Assembly (NCBI RefSeq): GCF_016862175.1
Contig: NZ_BOML01000035.1
Coordinates: forward strand, 62,001 to 126,000
Origin: Paractinoplanes durhamensis
Lineage (GTDB): Bacteria > Actinomycetota > Actinomycetes > Mycobacteriales > Micromonosporaceae
Reading direction: 5' to 3'
Length of the DNA: 64,000 nucleotides
Shown here: positions 9,038 to 18,505 of the stretch, piece by piece
How the letters are laid out: each line of letters begins with the position of its first letter
How positions within the stretch are numbered: the first letter of the stretch is position 1
Made by a program: the position numbers and the translations under genes
The notes under the pieces: generated by a model
What the model was told of the DNA's origin: nothing
The model's input: the letters and a program-made list of their open reading frames with translations, nothing else
Databases searched by the model: none

Positions 9038-9041
<4 letters not shown>
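6912..9041 (-). CDS. Bifunctional enoyl-CoA hydratase / 3-hydroxyacyl-CoA dehydrogenase (FadB/FadJ-like)
   Basis: A 709-residue multifunctional beta-oxidation protein. The N-terminal crotonase domain has the oxyanion-hole segments WFAGGDL and ALNGSALGGGLELALACH, and the catalytic region GLPEVTLGLLPAGGG. The central NAD-binding domain has VAVLGAGMMGAAIAYVCARSG and the catalytic-His segment GLHFFSPVDKMPLVEVI. The C-terminal dehydrogenase helices end with SSGKGFYEYAEGKR. It hydrates enoyl-CoA and oxidises the hydroxyacyl-CoA to ketoacyl-CoA. ATG 9041 overlaps the thiolase stop (ATGA), so the two subunits are co-translated and very likely form a trifunctional complex. Confidence 0.95.
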
Positions 9042-10255
<1,214 letters not shown>

Positions 10256-10382
10256 AGCTGCTCTCCTATCGCCTCAGCGGTGCGAATCCTGATTAACTTT
10301 TTCGCGTGTTTCGCCTCTGTGTCAAGCGAATCAACGAAGGTCACAAACGAATCATGAATAACCGGAGGGGTACGCTGTCGCG
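10256..10382. promoter_or_regulatory. Divergent promoter region with three CGAATC repeats
   Basis: The 127-bp region between the thiolase operon and the TetR-type gene is AT-richer than its surroundings. It holds CGAATC at 10283-10288, 10327-10332 and 10348-10353; the last two are 21 bp apart, two helical turns. They are candidate half-sites for the neighbouring regulator (inference). Confidence 0.35.
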
Positions 10383-11579
10383 GTGCGCAGCTCAACCGTC
10401 GACGTCCCCGGCGGCCGGAAACGGCCGAAGGACCGCAAGGCCCAGATCGCTCAGGTCGCGGCCGAGCTGTTCTGTGCGCGCGGCTATCACGGCGTCGGCC
10501 TCGAGGAGATCGCCGCGGCGGTCGGGATCAGCGCCCCGGCCGTCTACCGGCACTTCGAGAACAAGTACGCGATCCTCGTCCACGCTACGCGCAGCCTGGT
10601 CGCCACGACACTGGCCGCCACCGAGTTGCCGCCGCACGAGAACCCGGCGGTCGAGGTCGGCGAGCTGGTCGACGCGCTCGCCCGGGTGTCCGTCGCGCAC
10701 CGCAACACCGGCGGCCTCTACCAGTGGGAGTGGCGCTATCTGACGCCCGAGCACCGCGCCGAGTTCCTGCGCGATCTCGGCGTCCTGCTGCAACGGGTGG
10801 TCCGGCCGCTGTCCGCCGCCCGCCCCGAGCTGTCCGCGGCCGACGCGAACGCCCTGGCCCGGGCCGCGCTCAGCGTGCTCGGCAGCATCAGCACCCACCG
10901 CGCCGCGATCCCGAAGGGCCGCGCCGAGTGGACGCTGCAGGGGGCCGCCCACGCCGTGCTGAGCGCCGAGCCACCCACCCCGCTCGCCCCGCTTCCCGAA
11001 AGGCCCCGGCCGGCCAAGGTGCACGTCGGCTCCCGCCGGGAGATCCTGCTCGCCGAGTCGATCCAGCTCTTCCGTAAGCACGGCTACCACGCGGTCAGCA
11101 TCGAGGACATCGGCGCGGCCGCGGGCATCAACGCGTCCAGCGTCTACCGCTACTTCCCCGGCAAGGGCGACATCCTCGCCGCCGCGTTCTACCGCGCGTC
11201 GGAACGCGTCACCGAGGCGACCGCCGCCGCCCTCACCGGCGCCAAGGACAATTTCGACGCGCTCGGCCGCATGATCGAGTCGTACGTCGACCTGACCTTC
11301 GAACGCAGCGACCTGGTGTCGGTCTACCTCGCGGAGAACAACAACCTGCCCGAGTCCGACCGGCACGAGCTGCGCAAGGTGCAGCGGCTGCACGTCGAGG
11401 AGTGGGTCCGGCTGGTCACCGCGACGCGACTGGAGTCCGCCCCGACGGCGCGGGTCCGGGTGCACGCCGCCGTCAACCTGGTCACCGACCTGAGCCGCTG
11501 GGTGCACTTCGACCGCCGCACCGGCATGGACCGCCACCTGGTGCAGCTCATGCGCGCCGTGCTGGTCCCGCTAAGTTAA
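10383..11579 (+). CDS. Tandem double TetR-type transcriptional regulator
   Basis: A 398-residue protein with two complete TetR N-terminal HTH domains. The first is at about residues 18-65 (AAELFCARGYHGVGLEEIAAAVGISAPAVYRHF). The second is at about 218-265 (SIQLFRKHGYHAVSIEDIGAAAGINASSVYRYF). Each is followed by a helical ligand-binding-like region. Ordinary TetR proteins are about 200 residues, so this is a head-to-tail fusion or internal duplication. Such double regulators are known in actinomycetes next to lipid-degradation genes. The GTG at 10383 is the assumed start. It lies divergent to the thiolase/FadJ operon, and acyl-CoA-responsive repression is the likely role (inference). Confidence 0.88.
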   Translation: MRSSTVDVPGGRKRPKDRKAQIAQVAAELFCARGYHGVGLEEIAAAVGISAPAVYRHFENKYAILVHATRSLVATTLAATELPPHENPAVEVGELVDALARVSVAHRNTGGLYQWEWRYLTPEHRAEFLRDLGVLLQRVVRPLSAARPELSAADANALARAALSVLGSISTHRAAIPKGRAEWTLQGAAHAVLSAEPPTPLAPLPERPRPAKVHVGSRREILLAESIQLFRKHGYHAVSIEDIGAAAGINASSVYRYFPGKGDILAAAFYRASERVTEATAAALTGAKDNFDALGRMIESYVDLTFERSDLVSVYLAENNNLPESDRHELRKVQRLHVEEWVRLVTATRLESAPTARVRVHAAVNLVTDLSRWVHFDRRTGMDRHLVQLMRAVLVPLS

Positions 11580-11676
11580 TCCGAGTTCGCCAAATTTACC
11601 TGGCAGATGCTGCGGAAAATCGCGTCATGAGCTCGGGACTGTTCCCAACAAGTTAATCGTCGTTTACGTTCTTCGC

Positions 11677-12489
11677 ATGGATGACGGCCTGTTCGACGAC
11701 GCCGCGGTCATCCGGCGGGTGGCCCGCGAAGGGCTGTTGCTCGCCGGTGGCGGACGGGCGACGCTGCTGCAGGTCGCACACCCCGGGGTCGCCCAGGGGG
11801 TGTACGACCACAGCAACTTCGCCGAGCGCCCACTCGACCGCCTGCGCACCACGATGAGCTACGTCTACGGGGTGCTCTTCGGCACCCGCGAGGAGGCGCG
11901 GACGATCAGCCGCGCCGTCGAGGCCATGCACCGCAAGGTCACCGGCCCCGGTTACTACGCCAACGACCCCGACCTGCAGGTCTGGGTCAACGCCACGCTC
12001 TACGAGACCGCCGTCGTGCTCTACCAGAAGGTGTTCCGGCCGCTCAGCGGCGCCGAGCTCGACGACTGCTACCGGCAGTACAGCGTGCTCGCCACCTCGA
12101 TCGGCTGCCCCGAGGAGGCCTGGCCGGCCGGCCGGGCCACGTTCGAGCGCTACTGGGCCGACATGGTCGGCACGTTGCGGGTCAGCCCCGAGGGCAAGGC
12201 GATCGGCGACGCCCTGATGTGGCCGAGGAACCTGCCGCTCGCCCTGCGCCCCGGCATCCCGGTCAACCGCTTCACCACGATCGGCCTGCTGCCCGCCCCG
12301 ATCCGGGCCGGCTACGGCTACCCGTGGACGCCGCGACAACAGCGCATCCTCGACGGAAGCTTCCGCGCCTCCGCCGTCGTCTACCCCCACCTGCCGCTCA
12401 GGCTGCGGGCGGGTTTGAAGGACTACTACCTCAACGATCTTCGCCAGCGATTCGCCCGGCGCCGCAACCCGCTCGCGGCCGACGGCTGA
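11677..12489 (+). CDS. MpaB-type oxygenase domain protein (DUF2236)
   Basis: A 270-residue soluble protein with the DUF2236 / ER-bound oxygenase MpaB domain pattern: an early LLLAGGGRATLLQVAHPGVAQGV segment, then DHSNFAERPLDRLRTTMSYVYGVLFGT, HRKVTGPGYYANDPDLQVWVNATLYETAVVLY, and a Pro-rich helical end. Members of this superfamily (MpaB, latex-clearing protein) bind b-type heme and cleave C=C bonds in isoprenoid chains. The substrate here is unknown. The next gene, an acyl-CoA ligase 13 bases downstream, suggests that its product enters fatty-acid metabolism (inference). Confidence 0.85.
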   Translation: MDDGLFDDAAVIRRVAREGLLLAGGGRATLLQVAHPGVAQGVYDHSNFAERPLDRLRTTMSYVYGVLFGTREEARTISRAVEAMHRKVTGPGYYANDPDLQVWVNATLYETAVVLYQKVFRPLSGAELDDCYRQYSVLATSIGCPEEAWPAGRATFERYWADMVGTLRVSPEGKAIGDALMWPRNLPLALRPGIPVNRFTTIGLLPAPIRAGYGYPWTPRQQRILDGSFRASAVVYPHLPLRLRAGLKDYYLNDLRQRFARRRNPLAADG

Positions 12490-12502
12490 AGGAGGACGAC
12501 AC

Positions 12503-14299
12503 ATGGTTCCCTCCGTCGCCCAGCGGTGTGCCGACACCGCCCGTGGGCTGACCGTTCCCGTTCTGCTCCACCGCAACGCCACCGAATTCGGTGACCTGCC
12601 CGCGCTGAGCGTCCTCGGCCGCGACGGCACCCTCACCTGGCGGCAGCTCCGCGACCGGATCGCCGCGGTGTCCCGCGGCCTCGCCGAGCTCGGCCTGGGC
12701 TCCGGCGACCGGCTGCTGATCATGATGTCCGGCCGCCCCGAACACTGGATCACCGACCTCGCCGCCGTGCACCTGGGCGCGGTGCCGTCCACCGTCTACG
12801 CCACCCTGTCCACCGACCAGCTGCGCTACCTCGCCCGGCACAGCGGGGCGAAGATCGTGGTGGTCGAGGACGATTCCGCCCGTACGCGATGGGAAGCAAT
12901 CGTCGACGGCCTGGCGCAACCACCGCAGATCCTGGTGGTCGGCTCGTCGCTGGACGAGGTCGAGGCGCGCGGCAAGGCCGCGCACGAGGCCGACCCCGAA
13001 GCCTTCGAAAAGACCTGGCAGGAGGTACGACCGGAGCAGCCGGTCACCCTGCTCTACACGTCCGGCACCACCGGGGACCCGAAAGGTGTCGTGCTCACCC
13101 ACGGCAACGTGATCTACCAGTCGGTGGTGCTCGAAGCGACCGTGACCACGCCCGACCACACGCCGTCGCTGGCCTACCTGCCGCTCGCGCACATCGCCGA
13201 ACGGATGCTCGGCATCTACAACCCGATCTACCGGGCCGGGCACGTCACCATCTGCCCCGACCCGGCCAAGCTCCTCGCCGGCCTGGTCACCGTCCGGCCG
13301 GTCTCGTTCTTCGGGGTGCCGCGCATCTGGGAGAAGATGGTCGCCGGCATCCAGGCGCAGCTCACCGCCGCCGAGCCGCCCGTCAAGGCCGCCGTCGAGA
13401 TGGCCGGCGCGGTCGCCCTCGAGGTCTACCGGCTGCGCGCCGCCGAACAACCCGTCCCGACCGAACTGCTGATCAAACACGCCACCCTCGACGCCCAGGT
13501 GCTGCGGCCGCTGCGCGCCAAGCTCGGCCTCGACAACATGCTGTGGGCCGGCAGCGGCGCCGCGCCGATCCCGGTCGACGTGCTGCTCTACCTGGCCGGC
13601 ATCGGTGTCGACGTGCTCGAGGTGTGGGGCATGACCGAGACCACCGGCACCGCCACCATCAACACCCCCGATCACTTCCGGACCGGCACGGTCGGGCGAA
13701 CCAACCCCGGCATGGAGATCAAACTCGAGGATGACGGCGAGATCTGCGTACGCGGACCGCTCGTCGCCGCCGGCTATCTCCGCCCCGACGGCGGCGTGGA
13801 ACCGATCGTCGACGCCGACGGCTGGCTCGCCACCGGCGACGTCGGCACGATCGACGCCGACGGATACCTCACCATCACCGACCGCAAGAAGGAACTGATC
13901 ATCACGTCGAGCGGGAAGAACATCTCCCCCGCCCAGATCGAGAACCTGCTGCGCGCCCACCCGCTGATCGCCCAGGCGGTGGCGATCGGCGACCGCCGCC
14001 CGTACGTCACCGCACTGATCGTCCTGGACGACGAATTCCTGCCGATGTGGGGCCGCGCCAACGGCCTCGACCAGACCAGGGTCGCCGACCTGGCCACCCA
14101 CCCCGACCTGCTGGCCGAGATCACCGCCGCGGTGTCCGCCGCCAACGAGAAACTCGCCCGCCCCGAACAGGTCAAAACCTTCCGCGTGCTGCCCACCGCA
14201 TGGACGCCGGAGAGCGGCGAACTCACCCCGACCCTGAAACTGCGCCGCCGGGTCGTGCAGGAGCGGTACGCGGACACCATCAGTTCGCTTTACTCCTAG
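12503..14299 (+). CDS. Long-chain fatty-acid--CoA ligase (AMP-binding)
   Basis: A 598-residue adenylate-forming enzyme of the long-chain FadD15/FAA type. The P-loop-like motif LLYTSGTTGDPKGVVLTHGN lies at about residues 183-202. WGMTETTGTATIN is the A5 motif, GWLATGDVG the A7 motif, and ITDRKKELIITSSGKNISP the hinge and catalytic-Lys region. It activates a fatty acid with ATP and then CoA. A GGAGG sits just before the ATG. It follows the MpaB-type gene in one transcriptional unit and precedes the DUF6230 gene by 9 bases, so all may be co-transcribed. Confidence 0.93.
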   Translation: MVPSVAQRCADTARGLTVPVLLHRNATEFGDLPALSVLGRDGTLTWRQLRDRIAAVSRGLAELGLGSGDRLLIMMSGRPEHWITDLAAVHLGAVPSTVYATLSTDQLRYLARHSGAKIVVVEDDSARTRWEAIVDGLAQPPQILVVGSSLDEVEARGKAAHEADPEAFEKTWQEVRPEQPVTLLYTSGTTGDPKGVVLTHGNVIYQSVVLEATVTTPDHTPSLAYLPLAHIAERMLGIYNPIYRAGHVTICPDPAKLLAGLVTVRPVSFFGVPRIWEKMVAGIQAQLTAAEPPVKAAVEMAGAVALEVYRLRAAEQPVPTELLIKHATLDAQVLRPLRAKLGLDNMLWAGSGAAPIPVDVLLYLAGIGVDVLEVWGMTETTGTATINTPDHFRTGTVGRTNPGMEIKLEDDGEICVRGPLVAAGYLRPDGGVEPIVDADGWLATGDVGTIDADGYLTITDRKKELIITSSGKNISPAQIENLLRAHPLIAQAVAIGDRRPYVTALIVLDDEFLPMWGRANGLDQTRVADLATHPDLLAEITAAVSAANEKLARPEQVKTFRVLPTAWTPESGELTPTLKLRRRVVQERYADTISSLYS

Positions 14300-14308
14300 G
14301 AGCGCGTC

Positions 14309-14917
14309 GTGCCGTCAGCCAACGAGGGCCGGACCCACTGGGGCCGCTCGGCCGTCCTTCTCATCCCCGCCCTGGTCGCCCTGGGCGGCCTCACCGTCGC
14401 GATCGCCGAGGGCGCCCTGGCCGCGTCGTTCGGCGTCTCCGGCCAGTCCTTCAAGGTCAGCGCGGCCAAGGTCGAGGGCACCGACGTGGCGGCCTACCTG
14501 GACACCGCGGCCGGCGTCGACGGCGCCCACCACCCGGTGATGCTGGCCGGCGTGGGCAAGGCCAGCATGCGCGACGTCTGCACCTCGGCGGTGGTCACCG
14601 TCCCGGTGGTCGGCAAGATCTCCCTGAAGGTCCTGGGCGGAAAAACCGAGCCGATCACGGGTACGAACGTGGTCGCCGACGCCGACGCCCTCCTCGGCGG
14701 CAACGGCGTGGTCACGGACGTCGAGGCCGGCCGGGACGCCTCCACCCTCAACCGGGTGCCCGGGGTGACCGGACCGAAGGGCCGGTTCGGGGTGCAGGCC
14801 GGTTCGCTGAGCACCGAGGACGTCCGCAGCACCGCGTGGTCGGCCAACGGGGGCACGGTCAAGCTCTCCGGCGGCCTGGACGTCAGCGTCACCGCCGGCG
14901 TGCACGAATGTTTCTGA
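14309..14917 (+). CDS. DUF6230 family protein
   Basis: A 202-residue protein from the GTG at 14309 (AGGAG five bases upstream). It has a cytoplasmic lead, one hydrophobic segment (SAVLLIPALVALGGLTVAIAEGALAASF), then a beta-rich extracytoplasmic domain with two Cys (DVCTSAV and the terminal HECF). This matches the DUF6230 family of actinomycetes, which is almost always paired with DUF6114 proteins. The function is unknown; a cell-surface role is likely. The next gene overlaps its end by 10 bases. Confidence 0.85.
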   Translation: MPSANEGRTHWGRSAVLLIPALVALGGLTVAIAEGALAASFGVSGQSFKVSAAKVEGTDVAAYLDTAAGVDGAHHPVMLAGVGKASMRDVCTSAVVTVPVVGKISLKVLGGKTEPITGTNVVADADALLGGNGVVTDVEAGRDASTLNRVPGVTGPKGRFGVQAGSLSTEDVRSTAWSANGGTVKLSGGLDVSVTAGVHECF

Positions 14918-16464
14918 CCGCCTTCACCGACGCCGCGGCGCGGCTGGACGAGCGGCTTCCCGCCCGCCGGCCGCGCCGAGCTTTCCGAACCTGGCGCCGA
15001 ACCCGCCCGTTCTGGGGCGGCATCGCCACGATCGCCGGCGGCGCCACCATCCTGTCGGTCCCGCTGGCCCCGCTCCCCATCATGATCCACGTAGGAACCG
15101 CGGCCATTTCCGGCTTCGCGATCGGCGCCATCCTGGTGGCAGCCGGCCTGTTCTTCTGGTTCGCGCCCGCCCAGCGAGCCTTCATCGCCGTGCTCAGCAC
15201 GATCTGCGCCCTGGTCTCGGTAGTGACCAGCAACCTGGGCGGCCTGGGTTTCGGCGCCCTGCTGGCCCTGCTGGGCTCCGCGATGTCCTTCGGCTGGCAC
15301 CCACACCGCCCCCGCCCGATCGTCGTCGAACTCCCCGACGACGACATCGACGACGAGTCGGCCACGCGCATCACCGAGGCGCTGTATGCGGCTTCGGGAC
15401 CGCCCAGGTCCACCACCACGACGACGGCAGCCGTCGACGGGCCACGCCATGCCGCCGACCGTCGCGAGTCGCCGGGCCCGGACCCGAACCGGTCGCAGTG
15501 GCCGTTGTGGTCCGACTGGTTCCGGCGGAGCCACGCGTTCGTCCTGATCCCGGTCATGCTTGCCGCGGTCGCAATGCCGGCCGAGGCGCGGAACTCCGTG
15601 CCGGCCGAGGCGCGGAACTCCGTGCCGGGCGAAGCTCCGGACGCGGCGGCGGCCGCGGCACCGGCGGCCGTGCCGACCTGCGTGCCGGTACCCGGTGCGA
15701 CCCGGCCGTGGTGGATCCCGGAGTGGCTGTGGCTGATCTGCCCCAACCCCTCGGCCACGCCCTCGCCGACGGCCGGCGGCACGATCCCGCCCAGCCCGAC
15801 CCCGACGCCGCCGGACTCGTCCGGCCCGAAGCCGACGCCCGGCCCGACGCCCGGCGGGCCGTCCGGCCCCGGCGATCCCTCGACGTCCGGCTCCGCCGAT
15901 CCCAGCACCGGCGGCTCCGGCGCGCCCACCGTGACCCCCACTCCGGGCGTCACACCCAGCGCGGGCGCCGGCCTCACCCCCGCGCCGGCGATGGCCGCGC
16001 CCGGCAAGATCACCGAGATCAAGTACGGCCCGAACGTGCCCACGGTCAGCGCGGACCGCCTGTTCGCGAAGGGCTTCACCTTCAAGGGCACGGTCAACCT
16101 GCCGACCGGCGACGGCGGCTCGGTGAAGGCGCTGATCTTCCACGCCGACAACCTGAAGGCGGACAACTACCGGATCGGCACCACCGACCCGGGCCCGAAG
16201 CTCGACCTCGGCATCGACCTGGACATCGACGACGTCGACATCTACGCCACCCACCTGGGCGGCAAGATCACCGTGCCGTACCTGAACATCCCGCTCCTGC
16301 CGATCGAGATCACCGCCGACCTGATCCCCACCTGGCTGCCGCTGGAGATCAGCCTGCCGCTCTTCTCCGGCGACGGCGTAAAAGCCGGCCAGGTGTTCAT
16401 CCGGGCCGGCACGGTCCGCGGAAGCAGCCTCTCCGCCGACATCAACGGAGCAGGCCAGGACTGA
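14908..16464 (+). CDS. DUF6114 membrane protein with Pro/Thr-rich linker and C-terminal surface domain
   Basis: A 518-residue protein from ATG 14908, overlapping the DUF6230 gene. Residues 1 to about 135 form the DUF6114 domain with four hydrophobic helices after TWRRTRPFWGGIA. An acidic/polar cytoplasmic stretch follows, then another hydrophobic helix (HAFVLIPVMLAAVAMPAEA), then a 100-residue Pro/Thr/Ser/Gly-rich linker. It ends in a roughly 160-residue beta-rich domain resembling DUF6230 (KITEIKYGPNVPTVSADRLF). A perfect 24-bp tandem repeat sits just after the second helix. DUF6114 proteins are usually much shorter, so this looks like a fusion. A wall-spanning surface protein of unknown function is likely. 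Confidence 0.8.
   Translation: MFLTAFTDAAARLDERLPARRPRRAFRTWRRTRPFWGGIATIAGGATILSVPLAPLPIMIHVGTAAISGFAIGAILVAAGLFFWFAPAQRAFIAVLSTICALVSVVTSNLGGLGFGALLALLGSAMSFGWHPHRPRPIVVELPDDDIDDESATRITEALYAASGPPRSTTTTTAAVDGPRHAADRRESPGPDPNRSQWPLWSDWFRRSHAFVLIPVMLAAVAMPAEARNSVPAEARNSVPGEAPDAAAAAAPAAVPTCVPVPGATRPWWIPEWLWLICPNPSATPSPTAGGTIPPSPTPTPPDSSGPKPTPGPTPGGPSGPGDPSTSGSADPSTGGSGAPTVTPTPGVTPSAGAGLTPAPAMAAPGKITEIKYGPNVPTVSADRLFAKGFTFKGTVNLPTGDGGSVKALIFHADNLKADNYRIGTTDPGPKLDLGIDLDIDDVDIYATHLGGKITVPYLNIPLLPIEITADLIPTWLPLEISLPLFSGDGVKAGQVFIRAGTVRGSSLSADINGAGQD
15577..15624 (+). repeat. Perfect 24-bp tandem duplication inside the DUF6114 gene
   Basis: Bases 15577-15600 and 15601-15624 are identical. They encode PAEARNSV twice, followed by a degenerate third start (PGEAPD). 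The unit is in frame and lies right after a membrane helix, so length variation would be tolerated. Confidence 0.9.
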
Positions 16465-16467
16465 CGC

Positions 16468-16505
16468 CGTCCGGGCCGGTAGCTGGCGGACGCCCGGCCC
16501 GGACG
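16468..16505 (+). terminator. Probable intrinsic terminator
   Basis: Perfect 12-bp inverted repeat CGTCCGGGCCGG / CCGGCCCGGACG (16468-16479 and 16494-16505) with a 14-nt loop. It begins 3 bases after the stop of the DUF6114 gene and ends the rightward unit. Confidence 0.7.
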
Positions 16506-16544
16506 CGCGTCCCTTATGGGAGTCGTTGCGGGCTACCCTGCGGC

Positions 16545-17354
16545 GTGATCCAGTTGCGGACCTACAACGCGTCCGGCGGGCTTCGTGCCATCGATGCGGC
16601 GGACCTCGCTACCGCCTATACGACGGTGGACCCCGCCGCCGGTGCGGTGTTCTCGCACGAGGCCGGTTCGGCCGGGCCGGGCCTGCGGGTGTGGATCATC
16701 GACGGTGAGCGTTGCCGGGTCGAGCTGCGCGACGGCGGGCGCTGGCACGACCTTGTCGCGTCGGATGCGACCGGTGAAGCCGGAGTCACCACGGCGTGCA
16801 TCCCCGGCACGGTGCCGCTGGCCGCGGTGCTGCCGAGAGCGTATGGGCTGGACGTCCTGCGCATGGCCGGCGACGGCGAACGACTTCGTGCGGCATATCA
16901 CTGGCGGCCGGTGCCGCACTGGGTGGTGGACCGCGGCGACTACCTCCTACGCGACATTGTCGAGGCGATGACCGAACGCGCCGGCGACCTCTACATGCGC
17001 GTGAAATTTGACGGCGGGTCCGACGCCGATGCGCCGGTCGGGCTCCGGCATTTGGCGCATCTCTGGGCCTTCCACAACGCCACGATGAGCGGCGGTTTCG
17101 GCTGGGTGCTGGACGAGTACTCCGGCTCGGAGCTGCAAGCGGCAGCCGCGGCCGCTGCCTACCTCGAGCTCGAAGACATTGCCGACCTGGTCCGCCGGCT
17201 TGCGACCGCGGACCGAGACTCCGGTTCCGCCGAAACCGTGCTCAACCCCGTTTATTGGCGCGTCAGCGATACCGGTGATGGCGATGCCTCGGCGATCCGA
17301 GACGCGGTACGCCGCAGCCTGACCGCGAACCCGGCCGACTGGGGTCTCGACTGA
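16545..17354 (+). CDS. Hypothetical protein with DMP19-like C-terminal region
   Basis: A 269-residue cytosolic protein from the GTG at 16545; the coding frame is open further upstream but only over the terminator and non-coding sequence. The N-terminal half is not recognised. The C-terminal part (LWAFHNATMSGGFGWVLDEYSGSELQAAAAAAAYLELEDIADLV) resembles the DMP19/DUF4375 pattern: a His-Asn/Gly-Gly-Phe core followed by an Ala-rich helix. The similarity is by eye and modest. The gene stands alone between the terminator and a convergent SnoaL-like gene. Confidence 0.6.
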   Translation: MIQLRTYNASGGLRAIDAADLATAYTTVDPAAGAVFSHEAGSAGPGLRVWIIDGERCRVELRDGGRWHDLVASDATGEAGVTTACIPGTVPLAAVLPRAYGLDVLRMAGDGERLRAAYHWRPVPHWVVDRGDYLLRDIVEAMTERAGDLYMRVKFDGGSDADAPVGLRHLAHLWAFHNATMSGGFGWVLDEYSGSELQAAAAAAAYLELEDIADLVRRLATADRDSGSAETVLNPVYWRVSDTGDGDASAIRDAVRRSLTANPADWGLD

Positions 17355-17373
17355 CGCGTTGGCGGGTTCGCGC

Positions 17374-17736
17374 TCAATCGTCGTCAAGGGTGCTGAACTG
17401 CATGCCCGCGAGTCGCCAGCCGGCCGCCTGCTCGATCCACGTCTGGCTGACACGGCTGGTCAACACCATCTCCTGACCGCACCAGACGGAGCTGCTGCGC
17501 TGGATGTACCGCACGATCGCCGCCCGGTCGTAGCGGTTCACCTCGACGTCGCTGCTTTGCAGTCCGGTGTAGGAGAAGTCAGCGAACTTGCCGAGCCACT
17601 GAGCCTTGTCCAGCATGTAGCCCTGATCGCCGATGGAGCGGAAGTCGTCCGCCAACAAGGTCTGCAGCGCGCCGGTGTCGGCTTGGAACTCGGCGTCGAT
17701 GAAGGCCTGCTGGAGCTCGAAGGCGTCGAAGGTCAT
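17374..17736 (-). CDS. Nuclear transport factor 2 / SnoaL-like protein (DUF4440 type)
   Basis: A 120-residue protein from ATG 17736. It has the NTF2-like pattern: an N-terminal helix pair (LQQAFIDAEFQADTGALQTLLADDFRSIG), then strands ending in VLTSRVSQTWIEQAAGWRLAGMQFSTL. Such proteins form a cone-shaped fold used by small isomerases, hydrolases or binding proteins. No catalytic residue set can be assigned. It is transcribed leftward, 19 bases from the convergent gene at 16545-17354. Confidence 0.75.
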   Translation of the reverse strand: MTFDAFELQQAFIDAEFQADTGALQTLLADDFRSIGDQGYMLDKAQWLGKFADFSYTGLQSSDVEVNRYDRAAIVRYIQRSSSVWCGQEMVLTSRVSQTWIEQAAGWRLAGMQFSTLDDD

Positions 17737-17834
17737 GGAAGGATTGTGGCCGACCGCGTACCTGCACGGGCCGCCTCGATGCGCTCGAAAGACCCCACGA
17801 ATCGCCGAGCCGCCCAAGGTAGCCGTCCGCCCGC

Positions 17835-18299
17835 TCATCGCTGCTCCGTCCCGGCCGCGCGCCGGACGATGTCGCTGAGCTGTTCCCACGCCTTCGCGGT
17901 CGGCTCGGCCAGCGCGAAGGAGGTCGGCCAAAATCCGCTCGGCTCGTCGAGGGACGCCTGCACACTCACGCCGAACGTCGAGTACCGCTGCTTGTCCATC
18001 TGCCCGCTGCGGAAGAACACCACGACCTTCCCGCCCTTGGCGTACCCGGGCTGGCCGTAGTAGAGCTTCGGGGAGAGGCCCGGTGCCACGTTCGCCACGA
18101 TCGCGTGCAGCCGCTCGGCCATCGCACGATCGCCGACGGGCATCTGCGCGATCTTCGCCAGCACGTCCGCCTCCTCGGCGGACGCCTTGCCCGCTCCCTT
18201 GGCTCGCTTGGCGTCCTCCTTCAGCTCCGCGGCACGCTCCTTCATCGCGGCCCGCTCCTGCTTCGAGAACCCACCCGCAACGTCCTGCTTGTCGGTCAC
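17835..18299 (-). CDS. DUF1801 / iron-chaperone-like protein
   Basis: A 154-residue protein. I choose the GTG at 18299 because AGGAG lies eight bases upstream; the ATG at 18329 has no ribosome site. A charged, Lys/Glu-rich N-terminal region (residues 1-45) precedes a DUF1801/YdhG-like domain: DVLAKIAQMPVGDRAMAERLHAIV, then LSPKLYYGQPGYAKGGKVVVFF and a final aromatic-rich segment. The family is sometimes annotated as iron chaperone, but the bacterial role is not established. It probably shares no operon with the SnoaL-like gene, 98 bases away. Confidence 0.7.
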   Translation of the reverse strand: MTDKQDVAGGFSKQERAAMKERAAELKEDAKRAKGAGKASAEEADVLAKIAQMPVGDRAMAERLHAIVANVAPGLSPKLYYGQPGYAKGGKVVVFFRSGQMDKQRYSTFGVSVQASLDEPSGFWPTSFALAEPTAKAWEQLSDIVRRAAGTEQR

Positions 18300-18461
18300 C
18301 GTTGCTTCTCCTCTGCGCCACGCGGTCATGATCGTGTGCGACTCACGCTAACGACGACGGCGGCGAGGGCGCTTCTCGATTCCTGACCGAAGGTCCGGCG
18401 ACTGACTGCCAGGGACCTGATCGGCGGCGGGCCTGCGGACGCGCCGTCTTCGCTCGCGCCC

Positions 18462-18495
18462 GGGTCGTGGAGGCGCACCCCGCCCTCCACGACCC
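18462..18495 (-). terminator. Probable intrinsic terminator after the VKOR gene
   Basis: Perfect 12-bp inverted repeat GGGTCGTGGAGG / CCTCCACGACCC (18462-18473 and 18484-18495) with a 10-nt loop. It lies 11 bases beyond the stop of the leftward VKOR gene and closes the DsbA/VKOR operon. Confidence 0.75.
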
Positions 18496-18505
18496 GCAGG
18501 CGCGG

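Noticed and set aside
10256..10382. A FadR-like palindrome for the double TetR
   Set aside because: I looked for a clear inverted repeat; only direct CGAATC repeats are visible, so I report those and make no operator claim beyond them.
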